Assembly: GCA_029721435.1 (NCBI GenBank)
Contig: CM056583.1
Span: 91,009,620 to 91,073,619 of the forward strand
Length of the DNA: 64,000 bases
Direction: 5' to 3'
Source: Gymnothorax reevesii
Lineage: Eukaryota; Chordata; Actinopteri; Anguilliformes; Muraenidae
Both the position numbers and the translations under genes were made by a program. The notes under the pieces are model-generated. The model had not been told where the DNA came from, did not search any database, and saw only the letters and a list, made by a program, of their open reading frames with translations. Positions 11,296-23,200 of this stretch are shown piece by piece (position 1 is the first letter of the stretch; every line of letters starts with the position of its first letter).

Positions 11296-11894
11296 TTAAC
11301 CCGTTTAATCCCAATGATCACATTTGTGATCGAATTTTTATTTTTTTACTTTTAGGAGCTCTAAAAGTGTTGTTGTTGGCTTCGGAAAAGGTCCCAAGCT
11401 TTTTATTGGCAAAATTGAAAATTCATGAGTGGATGTAGCAGATACTGGTGAAGGTCCACCCTGGGGGCCATGTGGGTTTTAGTGGACGTGGCTCGAAGTT
11501 TGGTGACCACGCCCATCTACCCCACTTCTGGTCCCTTATTCTCCCTCCTGCACAAAGGTCCTAAAACTTTACTGCTGATTATTGATGTCTGGCTTGCAAA
11601 GATTGGAAAACAGTTGTAATTTTTTTGGGACCTTTATGTAGGATGGAACTAGGACCCAATTTCCATGTGTCAGAAATGGCATCACTTATGGCTTCAGGTG
11701 GCGCTGGTGTCAACTTACATGAAGGTCCCAGAATTTTTTTCATTTTAAGCTGCAGTCCACCAACTCTAGTTTCAAGAAAAATCGATTAAAACTTGGGGCC
11801 TCCATTTAGGTTGAAATATGGAGCAGTCAAATTTGGTACCGCTCAATATCACACAGAAAAGCGGGTGTGGCCTGCTCAGCAGGCGAGGGGTTAA
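11296..11894. mobile_element. TTAA-flanked element, possibly piggyBac-type
   Basis: TTAACCC at 11296-11302 and GGGGTTAA at 11887-11894 give TTAA duplications with CCC...GGG termini, as in piggyBac-class elements. Beyond the first bases the TIRs are weak. The interior contains repeated AAGGTCC segments (near 11386, 11452, 11556 and 11725) and no coding signal. It could be coincidental. Confidence 0.4.
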
Positions 11895-11937
11895 TTACCA
11901 AAGTCATGACAGATTTCCCTATTCCCAGCCCCAAAGT

Positions 11938-12190
11938 CAATAATTATGGAGTATGAAGGGATTTGGAGATGGAGAGTTGGCCAATTTTGCCAGTACTGGG
12001 CTGATCTTGGAAAAAAGTACTCTTAATCCCTTTCCGCAGATAGTAGACAGCAGCTGGCAAGAGCTCGTCTATTTATGCACACAGTTTTTTCCTTGCAATG
12101 TAAACTCAATAATTATGAAGTATGAAGACATTTGGAGATGGTGAGTTGACACCCTTGGGCTGATCTTCGAAAAAGGCGCTCTTAAGTATT
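11938..12190 (+). repeat. Diverged 169-bp direct duplication (second copy partial)
   Basis: AATAATTATGGAGTATGAAG at about 11939 is repeated, diverged, from about 12108. Both copies continue into a GGGCTGATCTT and CTCTTAA segment. Confidence 0.6.
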
Positions 12191-14770
12191 TTGAGCATTG
12201 GGGCCTTAAATTACTGCCCCTGTCCTGAACAATTTGGATCTTTCTCTGGTCTGGCACTTCTGGTTCTGCATGTGAGGTACAGGCACCCCCCTGAGAAGCT
12301 GAGTTTGGCGTGTGAGATGAAGGAGGCGTGTAACATGTACAGCGCAGGGGCTCTTCAGGAGCAGGGTGACTCTACTGCGAGTTTGGCTCTCGGAGAGAAG
12401 TCTGCCTCGTGGTTCATTAAATGTTGCCTGAAGTGCAGCCGATACACAGGAAAGTAGCATTTTGTCGTATCTCTGTGCTAATATACTTTGATGATAAGAT
12501 ATTCAAATATACACCAGAGAGGACTTTATAGATTGAAGGAGCATCCTGAACCCCTGGCTTGACACCCCAGGACTTGGAAGGAACCTCAAATGCTGTGGCT
12601 CAGCCTCGTCTTTCTGTGCCCACGTCTATGGCAGGGGCATTTCGCTCGCATTCTGCTGCTCCGATGCCCTGTTTCCATGGTGAGCTCCAATGGGACAGCT
12701 GTGCCATCCGAGTTGCCTCGCTGTCTGAGCTTTGAAATGGCTTTGCCGGGCTTTTCGCAGGCCGCCGCGAAACAATCAACCGTTATTATATAGGTTGGGC
12801 CTGTCCTCAGAAATAATCCGCAGTTAAACATGGATCCTCCGGAGTGAAGCTTTCCTCTGCGCCGTGAGAAACAGAACTCCAGCAACTGAATCAAGAAGAA
12901 GTGGAGAAACTGAAGTTTGATCATTTGAAGGGACTTCGAGTTATTAAATTAAATGTCAAGGCTTTAATGTCCCATCGCATCTGTACGCGATGGAGCAAAT
13001 CAAATGAAGAAGTGCCAGCAATATAATGCCTAATGTTATTCCCTATGCACTTGGTAGGGTGCCATACAGATCTGATTAAGTGGGAACTGAGATGCTCTTT
13101 CGAAGGCTTGCTGCAGAGTTTGTTTCACCTGGGACAGAATACAAAATTTGACAGCATATACTGTATGTGATTCTCAGAATGCTCTCTCAGTGGCTTGACC
13201 AAGTCTTGACCATTGGGCTATGGTGTATTCCTGCTTTTAATTGTCAATAGAACTTAATCTACAGAACTTTATCAATTTAATTAGGTTATTCCATGCTTAA
13301 AAGTAATCTCACCTGGGTTCTGGTCAGTTTGTGAACCCGAGGCTGAAGTAAATGGGGACTGCATCCAGCTCTGGCTGCAGTGTGGATGTGAGTTAGCCTG
13401 GACACTTCGGACCCTGTTTTGCAAAGCAAGATTGTAAGTATGTCAGTAAGACTAAGAGCCCGCATGAAACTGGAACATGGACAGAAGTAGATGCCCTGTG
13501 GATGTTGATAAAAATGAATGCCTGCTTGTGTAAAGGCTCTGCACAATGTGCTGGGACACAGATGGGTGAGTTTCTGTCTGCTGCTTGTCCAGTTAGAGGA
13601 TATAAATACAAACAAATTACATCATTGAGTAATACTACCATTTTGAATCTTGCTGAAAAGATTTTGATCTACTTCACAAGGATCCTCATTGGGTGAATGG
13701 AAATAGTGGTAGAGAATTACTGATCAGTAAATTGTGCGTCTGTATCAGTAAAATGTTCTCTGTACTTTGTAAAACAGTGGAGCACAATGTTTGTCCCACT
13801 TGGATATCTGATTATTCTGGGAGGGGCTGGTTGGGGCAAGAGGCCCAGAGACCCCCTACAGTTTAATCTCGTTTTAATTAGGATCACAAACAAAGATGCG
13901 AGGCTGCTGAAAACACTAGGTTTGGGGGAAGTGTTGTCTCTTGACCTTTTTGAGGGATCATACCAGAGAGAGAGCCGAAAATCGTTGAGATTAAGACAAT
14001 TTGAAGTACTGTTACTATTCTTGCCAGACGAGGGCAGTATTGCTCTCTGATCTAACTAAAGGAATCAAAGAGCCCAGTCTCATCCTGTCAAACAGAGACA
14101 CTATGAGGAAACATTTATTTTATTTGATTCATTTATTTGATTCCATTTGATTGCTTATTGATTCATTATTATTAATTGATTATCCTTGCTTGCACATATT
14201 CTGTTTCAGTTCATAGGCCCAGTGTGTGTGTGTGCTTACATATTACTGATTTAGCATGGGCGTGCATAACTGTACTAGTGTGTCATGACATACAGCCTTT
14301 CTAAAGTCATGACAACTTGAATGTCTGTACCAAGGGCAGGATGTTTTTCTCTTTCTCTAAGTTTATGTGTTTATAGAAAGCTCCGGAACCCATAACAAGA
14401 TAAGCTGGAGCCAGAGCTGAGAGAGAAGGCAGGCGCTCTCCTCCCTGGCAAGATGTGTGTGTGTATCCCTAGACAACTTGACGTGGTTACGTACCAACTT
14501 GACGCAGTTGCGAGCAACAGCAAAGGCTTGCGTGATGTGTAAATCAGCACGGGGGGAGGAGAACGCCATGGAGTATCCCTACAAATACCAGAGCACTTTC
14601 TAACTCTTTATCCTCCATTTGACTTTGTATGGGGATCCTTTTTTGCAAAAAAGTAAACGGACTTTGGCATGGATATTCACTTCTCTGTCTCCGACTGATT
14701 TTTCCTCCGGGTCGTCTGAGTTTCTTTTTGTGAAGGTAATACCAGGAATGTAAAATCAAAATTCCACTAG
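12191..14770. other. No gene recognised; low-repeat sequence
   Basis: Short open frames such as 12191-12457 (plus) and 12586-12924 (minus) show no domain and overlap on both strands. The sequence lacks the repeat termini common elsewhere in the window. The part at 12590-12960 is a reasonable place to look for a conserved non-coding element, but nothing in the sequence proves it. Confidence 0.35.
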
Positions 14771-14899
14771 CTCACCAAGCGTCGATATATGATGAAACGG
14801 GAGGCATTTGACGCCAGTTTATATCAAACCTTACCACCTAAACCCCTAACCGTCACCCTAAACGCTAAAACTCTGGTCATATGTCGATGCTTGGTCAGG
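14771..14899. mobile_element. Small fold-back element
   Basis: CTCACCAAGCGTCGATATATGA at the left and TCATATGTCGATGCTTGGTCAGG at the right form a 20-bp-class inverted repeat about 85 bp apart. The interior has a CCTAAACCCCTAACCGTCACC run. It resembles small fish MITEs; the superfamily is unknown. Confidence 0.5.
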
Positions 14900-15930
14900 T
14901 AGCGTTACTTCATGGCGAGTCGGGATGAGAATCTGTTGAAACAAATGGTCCCTGAGCAAAATCCTCAGGCCGCAAATGTAACTTCTTTGGGCTCTGTGGT
15001 TGACAGCAGTTTATCCTACACGTTATATATTAGCCAGACTTGTATTGTTTTTACATGGGCCAAAATCAAAAGGACAATTGAAACTCGACGACATAAAAGT
15101 TCAAGCAACTGCTTATGAAGTTTAGGTCAGCAAGCAGTGAGGTCAGAAACAGAACTGCTCGGCCTCAGTCAGCGGACGGAGGTGGGAAACTGCGCCAGAG
15201 CCTACATGACCCAGAAAGCGCTGAGTCATATTCTCCAAAGGCCAAATATATCTTCCCACGAACGGCCATGTCTTAAACAGCCCCAGTTATAGGCCCCTTT
15301 AGAACGTATGCCCTGGCAGAGCCGCCCGCACAGCACCTGCTCCTGACTTTACGCGCGTTGGATTTGCTATTGTGGGAGGAAAACATTTATATTTCGTTTA
15401 TAGGGGACTCTCCATTATTGATCGGGACCTTTTTTCGCTGGTGAAAAAATTGCACTGGTGCATAGCTACGTCTGGGATTAGTGTATAGCAGAAGCCCTTT
15501 GCCTGTTTGCGCAGTGCCGCCCCTTTGAAATAATGCAGCCTTATGGCACGTACACAGCGAGCTCAGCTGGCTCTTCCTGGGCATGTGACTGCATAAGGGC
15601 AGCAGTGATTAAATAGCCCAAACCCATCGTGGGAATCACTGACAATCCCCAGCCACTGCCAAGGGAAGCGACGCCTGGATAAAAACCCTGTGAGAATGAG
15701 GCGACCGTGAGAATGATTCGTTTAATGAGCCAAGATTTAAACGTATATTTATTGGAATTATGATGAATTTGGACCCGTGCTCTCTAAATGTTCCGGGCCA
15801 GATTATTTGACCTAACCTGTGTGGCAAGAATGCCGGCGCTGACTTCATAAGCGTGTCATTTATTGGAGCTTTAAAATGTGATGAAAGAATTCTCTGATGA
15901 AAGTGTTAGCTCTATTTAACTGCGCACAGA
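14900..15930. other. No gene recognised
   Basis: Unassigned sequence. Open frames here are short and carry no motif. Confidence 0.4.
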
Positions 15931-16430
15931 CACTAACAGTCAAAAGTTTTTGCACACCCCAATATTCTCTATATTTGTAACATGTTTTTTGTATTTAGTT
16001 CTTCTGTAATAGTCTCTTATGACAGAAAGGTTGGAAAACTTGCCCAATGTATCAACCCTGTACATAGCAAAACAAATTAAGAAAAACCAGGATCAGTGAT
16101 TTTGTCGATATTTAAGCAGCTCAGAAACGATGGTCTAATCCAGTGCTTCTCAAACCTCTCCTGGAGTCACACCTGTCCTGCAGGTGTAAGATCTCCCTGC
16201 TCCAGCACAGGTAAGTCACATGATCTACTCATGATCAAGCAGCTTCAGGGGGTTGATAACGAGCTCATCATGTCAATTACCTGTGCTGGATTCCTGGTGG
16301 ATTTTTCATGTAAATTTATGATTTGTAATAAACAAGTATTGCGTTCCACTGATTTCTTTGTTTTAAACATTCATGTAAGATAAAGGCTTGACAAGATCTT
16401 AGGGTGTGCAATAACTTTTGACTGGTAGTG
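15931..16430. mobile_element. 500-bp Tc1/mariner-type MITE
   Basis: The left end CACTAACAGTCAAAAGTTTT is matched by the right end (reverse complement CACTACCAGTCAAAAGTTAT), both continuing TTGCACACCC. TA follows at 16431-16432; the left flank is GA, probably a mutated TA. A hAT-like fragment starting CCAGTGCTTCTCAAACC at 16140 lies inside, so this is a nested insertion. No transposase remains. Confidence 0.65.
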
Positions 16431-16763
16431 TATACTTTGTCTTAACCCCAATGAAACAGTGATCAGCAGAAATTAGAATCCGGCGGAACATAACTCAGTC
16501 CCTGCGCACCTGATCCCCTCCAACACCGCCCCCACCAGCCCCCCAAAAAAACCCCTCGGAATCAGAAGTCATCAGATTAGCCTCCATCGCTCTGTGTATT
16601 TCTCTCTGTGCCCCACATCGTTAGCATTTAGATGGGCGCGAGCGCAGAGGCCAGCAGAATGCACATCGCCCTCATCTCCCATCTCGCGCTCAACCCAGCG
16701 GAAGTAAGACGGATTAAATCAAAGGTAAACAATACATGAGTGAGGAAAAACAGAAACCGAGTG

Positions 16764-16870
16764 TTCCCGTGTGTGTGTGCGTGTGTGAGAGAGAGAGAGA
16801 GAAAGTGTGTGTGTGTGAGAGAGAGAGAAACTGTGTGTGTGCGCGCGCGCGTGTGTATGTGTGTGTGTAA
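16764..16870. repeat. TG/GA microsatellite
   Basis: Alternating (TG)n and (GA)n tracts with a short (GC)n run. Confidence 0.9.
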
Positions 16871-16961
16871 GGGAGCAGTGCACTTGAATTCATGGCCTCA
16901 TTATGAAGATTAGCCTGGACTGATGTTTGAAGCGATGGGACATTATCATTTTTAGGAGTAC

Positions 16962-17455
16962 ACCCCCCCCCCCCACACACACACACGTACACGCACACAC
17001 ATACACACACACACACGCGCGCGCATACACGCACACACCCCCGCACACACACACACACACACACGCGCACGCACACACACACACACACACGTGCGCACAC
17101 ACGCACACACACGCGCACACGCACACACACTTACATACACACACACACGCACACGCACACACACACACGTGCGCACACACGCACACGCGCACGCACACGC
17201 ACGCACACATACACAAACACGCAGACACACACACACACGCAACCACACACACGGACACACACACACACGCGCGCGCACACACGCACACACACGTGCACAC
17301 ACGCGCACACGCACACACACTTACATACACACACACACGCACACGCACACACACACACACGTGCGCACACACGCACACGCGCACGCACACGCACGCACAC
17401 ATACACATACACGCAGACACACACATACACGCACACACACACACACACACACACA
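16962..17455. repeat. Compound CA/CG microsatellite with 190-bp internal duplication
   Basis: About 490 bp of alternating purine-pyrimidine (CA)n with many CG steps, preceded by a run of C. The TTACATACACAC landmark recurs at 17131 and 17321, 190 bp apart, showing a segmental duplication inside the repeat. Several long Cys/Val and His/Thr open frames on both strands are by-products. Confidence 0.95.
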
Positions 17456-17927
17456 GCCTCCTCACGCCTTGTGCCTCCTGTCAGGTAAGCTGCTGATGTG
17501 ATCCCGCTGCCTCTCCCTTCCTTCTTGATCTCCTAATTCTGCTTCATTTAAACTTTCATCAACTGTTCCAGTGGAGCAGAAGGGGTGAATGAGACAGCTT
17601 GAGCCTGATAATCTCTCCTTTCTTTAATTCCCTTTTGTTATTAGAATTTGTGTTGTACCTCAACAACTCCCCCCAACCCCCTCACCTTGCACACTCACTG
17701 CCTCCCCAACTGCCCCACCCGCTCTGCCCAAGAGAGCAAGTGCAAGCAGCCCCACCGATATCCCTTTCACTCCAGCCTATTGTGAATGACTAATGCAGAA
17801 AATGAGATTACGGTCTTGAAATGACTGCGGTCTGTCCTGTCAGAATAAAAGGACTTCCCTGCTCTCTTTCCCTGGTGGTTTTTTTACACGGTCGTCCAAT
17901 ATGTCATTAGTTTGGTGGGCAGGGGAG
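17456..17927. other. No gene recognised
   Basis: Pyrimidine-rich sequence with no coding or RNA signal. Confidence 0.4.
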
Positions 17928-18082
17928 GGGGGTATTATAAGTTACACAGTTTAAGTGGGCAAATACAGAAATATATGGGGTCAGTAAATGCCATATTCGG
18001 CGAAACGTTCGCCAATCCATTTACTGATCCCCATATATTTCGGTATTGGCCCTCTAACAAACTGTGCAACGGATTTATCCCA
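17928..18082. repeat. 155-bp imperfect palindrome (fold-back)
   Basis: The arm containing GAAATATATGGGGTCAGTAAATG (17969-17991) pairs with CATTTACTGATCCCCATATATTTC (18019-18042). The pairing extends outward through CACAGTTT / AAACTGTG to the GGGTATTA / TTATCCC region, about 60 bp per arm with small bulges. The loop holds its own small palindrome GGCGAAACGTTCGCC. It could be a fold-back MITE or a transcribed hairpin; no TSD was found. Confidence 0.7.
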
Positions 18083-18275
18083 CCGAAGGCCTTTTTTCCC
18101 ACATGCACCAGAGACCCTAAGGGAGATTATGCACTCGCACGCTGTGCATGAGCTCGGAGACATAATATGGGAATATACAAGGTTTCCACATGACTGCTTT
18201 CGACCAATAGTAATTCTGTCTGAGGTGGGATAAAATTTTTATAGGAGCGATTCGCCAATAATTAAAGCAAATATA

Positions 18276-19871
18276 CAACCCTAATTCCGAAATAGTTGGG
18301 ACGATGTGTAAATTATGAATAAAATCAAAATGCAATGACTTTCAGATGACATGAGTCAAAATGTTATTGACAACAGAACACAGATAATATTTCAAATGTT
18401 GAAACTGAGACATTTTTATTCACAAAATGAGCTCAGTTAAAATTTTCTGGCAGCAACAGGTCTCAAAAAAGTTGGGACACAGGCAAGAAAGGTCTGAAAA
18501 AGCAACTGATATATAAGAGAATCAGCTGAAAGAACATTTATCAAGTAATTAAGTTAACTGGCATCAGGTGTGTAACATGATTGGCTATAAAAGGGACGTC
18601 TTAGAGAGGCTGAGTCTCTCAGAAGTAAAGATGGCCAGAGGCTCTCCAACCTGTGAAGGTTTGCGTAAAAAAATTGTGGAATACTTTGAAAACAATGTTC
18701 CTCAACGTCAAATTGCAAAGGCTTTGAAGGTCTCATCATTGACAGTGCATAAAATCATCAAAAAATCCAGAGGAACTGGAAAAATCTCTGTGCTTAAGGG
18801 ACAAGGCTGAAGACCTTTACTGGGTGCCCGTGATCTTCGGGCCCTCAGACGCCACTGCATCACTTGCCGGCATGATTCTGTTATTGACATTACTAAATGG
18901 GCCCAGGAATACTTCAAGAAACCACTGTCTGTAAACCGTCTGCTGTGCCATCCACAGATGCCACCTAAAACTCTACCATGCAGATAGGAAGCCATTGTTC
19001 AGCATGATCCAGAAGCGCCACCGAGTTCTGTGGGCCACGACTCATTTAAAATGGACTGTAGCAAAGTGGCAAACTGTCCTGTGTTCAAACAAATCCAAAT
19101 TTGACATTGTAGTTGGAAATCATGGGCGTCCTGTCCTCCGGGCTGAAGAGGAGAAAGACCACCCCTCCTGTTATCAGCGTTCAGTTCAAAAGCCAGCATC
19201 CCTGATGGTATGGGGATGCATTAGTGCATATGGTGTGGGACACTTGCGTGTTTTAAAAAGCGCCATGAATGCTGAAAGGTATATAAAGGTTTTAGAGCAA
19301 CATATGCTCCCCTCCAGAAGACATCTATTCCAGGGAAGGCCTTGTGTATTTCAGCAGGACAATGCAAAACCAAATACTGCAGCTATTACAACAGCATGGC
19401 TTCGTAGTAGAAGAGTCCGTGTGCTGAACTGGCCTGCCTGCAGTCCTGATCTTTCACCGATTGAGAACATCTGGCGCATAATTAAATGAAAAGTCCATCA
19501 AAGGAGACCCAAAACTCTCCAGCAGCTGGAAGCCTGTGTTAAACAAGAGTGGAATCAAATTCCAATGGCTAAACTCAAGAAACTTGTCTCCTCAATGCCC
19601 AGACGCCTCCATTCTGTGTTAAAAAGAAGAGGGGATGCTACACCATGATAAACAGACCTCTGTCCCAACTTTTTTGAGACCTGTAGCAGCGATTAAATTT
19701 GAAGTGAGCTCACTTTGTGGATAAAATTGCAAAATTTCTCAATTTCAACATCTGCCATGTTATCTCTGTTCTATTGTGAATAAAATACTGGCTGGTGTGA
19801 TTTGAAAGTCAATGCGTTTTGATTTTATTCACAATTTACACTTTTCCCCAACTATTTCAGAATTGGAGTTG
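18276..19871 (+). mobile_element. Near full-length Tc1/mariner element, 1.6 kb
   Basis: TA at 18274-18275 and 19872-19873 flank termini CAACCCTAATTCCGAAATAG and its inverted counterpart CTATTTCAGAATTGGAGTTG. The TIRs are long, about 200 bp each (18276-18480 and 19660-19871). Each has an inner repeat reading AGTTGGGAC or its complement, as in fish elements of the IR/DR type. It encodes one transposase, now broken. Confidence 0.9.
18631..19648 (+). pseudogene. Tc1-type transposase pseudogene
   Basis: The protein starts MARGSPTCEGLRKKIVEYFE, an N-terminal helix-turn-helix with QRQIAKALKVSSLTVHKIIK. This frame meets a TGA at 18808-18810, in a place where an Arg codon CGA would be expected. A one-base frameshift near 18940-18950 moves the rest to the next frame. 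The catalytic domain then follows: [41 protein letters not shown] and [17 protein letters not shown] second TGA at 19487-19489 and a natural end at 19648 follow. In the DD34E triad the first Asp appears as Asn (SNK where this family has SDE); the second Asp and the Glu are present. It cannot make active enzyme. Length fits the family's usual 340 residues or so. Confidence 0.9.
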
Positions 19872-19873
19872 TA

Positions 19874-20255
19874 GTTTCAGAGTTTAGGCTCTGTAAAAGT
19901 TGCACACAAACCATTTGAATTTTCCCACTGCAGCTCAAGATATTCATGTAATTATCTCCCCTAAGGATTCCCTATACATTTGCAGTAAAGGCAATATCTA
20001 CCACAATATACAGTGCAAACTAACTTCTCCAGACACGCCCTGAACGCCTAATAGATCTCTGACCTACAGCAGTCACAGATAGCAGTGCAATGGATCAGCA
20101 ATCATTTCATTTCAAGGAGAACTGGTAGTGATAATAATGCCAACAGTTTGGTCTGTGTGCAGGACAAGGAGGCCAGAGCAGGTGGTGTCATTTTTCGTTC
20201 TTTACCTGCAGACTCAGGGTGATGAATGCATGGCAACGAGCCATTGCAAACACAA
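19874..20255. other. No gene recognised
   Basis: Unassigned spacer between the Tc1 element and the 53-bp satellite. Confidence 0.4.
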
Positions 20256-23200
20256 CTCTTTCTTTCCGCAGCAGCGGTGAAGAGTTTTGACTGGGACCGC
20301 AGCGATGGCTCTTTCTTTCAGCAGCAGCAGTGAAGAGTTTTGACTGGGACCGCAGCGATGGCTCTTTCTTTCAGCAGCAGCAGTGAGGAGTTTTGACTGG
20401 GACCGCAGCGATGGCTCTTTCTTTCAGCAGCAGCAGTGAAGAGTTTTGACTGGGACCGCAGCGATGGCTCTTTCTTTCAGCAGCAGCAGTGAAGAGTTTT
20501 GACTGGGACCGCAGCGATGGCTCTTTCTTTCAGCAGCAGCAGTGAAGAGTTTTGACTGAGACACTTGCGGTGGCTCTTGCTTTTAGCAGCAGCAGTGAAG
20601 AGTTTTGACTGAGACACTTGCGGTGGCTCTTGCTTTTAGCAGCAGCAGTGAAGAGTTTTGACTGGGACCGCAGCGATGGCTCTTTCTTTCAGCAGCAGCA
20701 GTGAAGAGTTTTGACTGGGACCGCAGCGATGGCTCTTTCTTTCAGCAGCAGCGGTGAAGAGTTTTGACTGGGACCGCAGCGATGGCTCTCTCTTTCAGCA
20801 GCAGCGGTGAAGAGTTTTGACTGGGACCGCAGCGATGGCTCTTTCTTTCAGCAGCAGCAGTGAGGAGTTTTGACTGGGACCGCAGCGATGGCTCTTTCTT
20901 TCAGCAGCAGCAGTGAAGAGTTTTGACTGGGACCGCAGCGATGGCTCTTTCTTTCAGCAGCAGCGGTGAAGAGTTTTGACTGGGACCGCAGCGATGGCTC
21001 TTTCTTTCAGCAGCAGCAGTGAAGAGTTTTGACTGGGACCGCAGCGATGGCTCTTTCTTTCAGCAGCAGCAGTGAAGAGTTTTGACTGGGACCGCAGCGA
21101 TGGCTCTTTCTTTCAGCAGCAGCAGTGAAGAGTTTTGACTGGGACCGCAGCGATGGCTCTTTCTTTCAGCAGCAGCGGTGAAGAGTTTTGACTGGGACCG
21201 CAGCGATGGCTCTTTCTTTCAGCAGCAGCGGTGAAGAGTTTTGACTGGGACCGCAGCGATGGCTCTTTCTTTCAGCAGCAGCAGTGAGGAGTTATGACTG
21301 GGACCGCAGCGATGGCTCTTTCTTTCAGCAGCAGCAGTGAAGAGTTTTGACTGGGACCGCAGCGATGGCTCTTTCTTTCAGCAGCAGCGGTGAAGAGTTT
21401 TGACTGGGACCGCAGCGATGGCTCTTTCTTTCAGCAGCAGCAGTGAAGAGTTTTGACTGGGACCGCAGCGATGGCTCTCTCTTTCAGCAGCAGCGGTGAA
21501 GAGTTTTGACTGGGACCGCAGCGATGGCTCTTTCTTTCAGCAGCAGCGGTGAAGAGTTTTGACTGGGACCAGAGCGATGGCTCTTTCTTTCAGCAGCAGC
21601 AGTGAAGAGTTTTGACTGGGACCGCAGCGATGGCTCTTTCTTTCAGCAGCAGCAGTGAAGAGTTTTGACTGGGACCGCAGCGATGGCTCTTTCTTTCAGC
21701 AGCAGCAGTGAAGAGTTTTGACTGAGACACTTGCGGTGGCTCTTGCTTTTAGCAGCAGCAGTGAAGAGTTTTGACTGAGACACTTGCGGTGGCTCTTGCT
21801 TTTAGCAGCAGCAGTGAAGAGTTTTGACTGGGACCGCAGCGATGGCTCTTTCTTTCAGCAGCAGCGGTGAAGAGTTTTGACTGGGACCGCAGCGATGGCT
21901 CTTTCTTTCAGCAGCAGCAGTGAAGAGTTTTGTCTGGGACCGCAGCGATGGCTCTTTTTTTCAGCAGCAGCAGTGAAAAGTTTTGACTGGGACCGCAGCG
22001 ATGGCTCTTTCTTTCAGCAGCAGCAGTGAAGAGTTTTGACTGGGACTGCAGCGATGGCTCTTTCTTTCAGCAGCAGCGGTGAAGAGTTTTGACTGGGACC
22101 GCAGCGATGGCTCTTTCTTTCAGCAGCAGCAGTGAAGAGTTTTGACTGGGACCGCAGCGATGGCTCTTTCTTTCAGCAGCAGCGGTGAAGAGTTTTGACT
22201 GGGACCGCAGCGATGGCTCTTTCTTTCAGCAGCAGCAGTGAAGAGTTTTGACTGGGACCACAGCGATGGCTCTTTCTTTCAGCAGCAGCAGTGAAGAGTT
22301 TTGACTGGGACCGCAGCGATGGCTCTCTCTTTCAGCAGCAGCGGTGAAGAGTTTTGACTGGGACCGCAGCGATGGCTCTTTCTTTCAGCAGCAGCAGTGA
22401 GGAGTTTTGACTGGGACCGCAGCGATGGCTCTTTCTTTCAGCAGCAGCAGTGAGGAGTTTTGACTGGGACCGCAGCGATGGCTCTTTCTTTCAGCAGCAG
22501 CAGTGAAGAGTTTTGACTGGGACCGCAGCGATGGCTCTTTCTTTCAGCAGCAGCGGTGAAGAGTTTTGACTGGGACCGCAGCGATGGCTCTTTCTTTCAG
22601 CAGCAGCAGTGAAGAGTTTTGACTGGGACCGCAGCGATGGCTCTCTCTTTCAGCAGCAGCGGTGAAGAGTTTTGACTGGGACCGCAGCGATGGCTCTTTC
22701 TTTCAGCAGCAGCGGTGAAGAGTTTTGACTGGGACCAGAGCGATGGCTCTTTCTTTCAGCAGCAGCAGTGAAGAGTTTTGACTGGGACCGCAGCGATGGC
22801 TCTTTCTTTCAGCAGCAGCAGTGAAGAGTTTTGACTGGGACCGCAGCGATGGCTCTTTCTTTCAGCAGCAGCAGTGAAGAGTTTTGACTGAGACACTTGC
22901 GGTGGCTCTTGCTTTTAGCAGCAGCAGTGAAGAGTTTTGACTGAGACACTTGCGGTGGCTCTTGCTTTTAGCAGCAGCAGTGAAGAGTTTTGACTGGGAC
23001 CGCAGCGATGGCTCTTTCTTTCAGCAGCAGCGGTGAAGAGTTTTGACTGGGACTGCAGCGATGGCTCTTTCTTTCAGCAGCAGCAGTGAAGAGTTTTGTC
23101 TGGGACCGCAGCGATGGCTCTTTTTTTCAGCAGCAGCAGTGAAGAGTTTTGACTGGGACCGCAGCGATGGCTCTTTCTTTCAGCAGCAGCAGTGAAGAGT

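Noticed and set aside
12191..12457. 88-codon frame overlapped by an 84-codon minus frame
   Set aside because: No recognisable domain and open on both strands; not enough to call a gene.
14821..14870. CCTAAACCCCTAACCGTCACCC as a telomere-like tract
   Set aside because: Too short and irregular; it lies inside a fold-back element.
16952..17496. Cys/Val- and His/Thr-rich open frames
   Set aside because: By-products of the CA/TG microsatellite, likewise at 59.3-60.0 kb.
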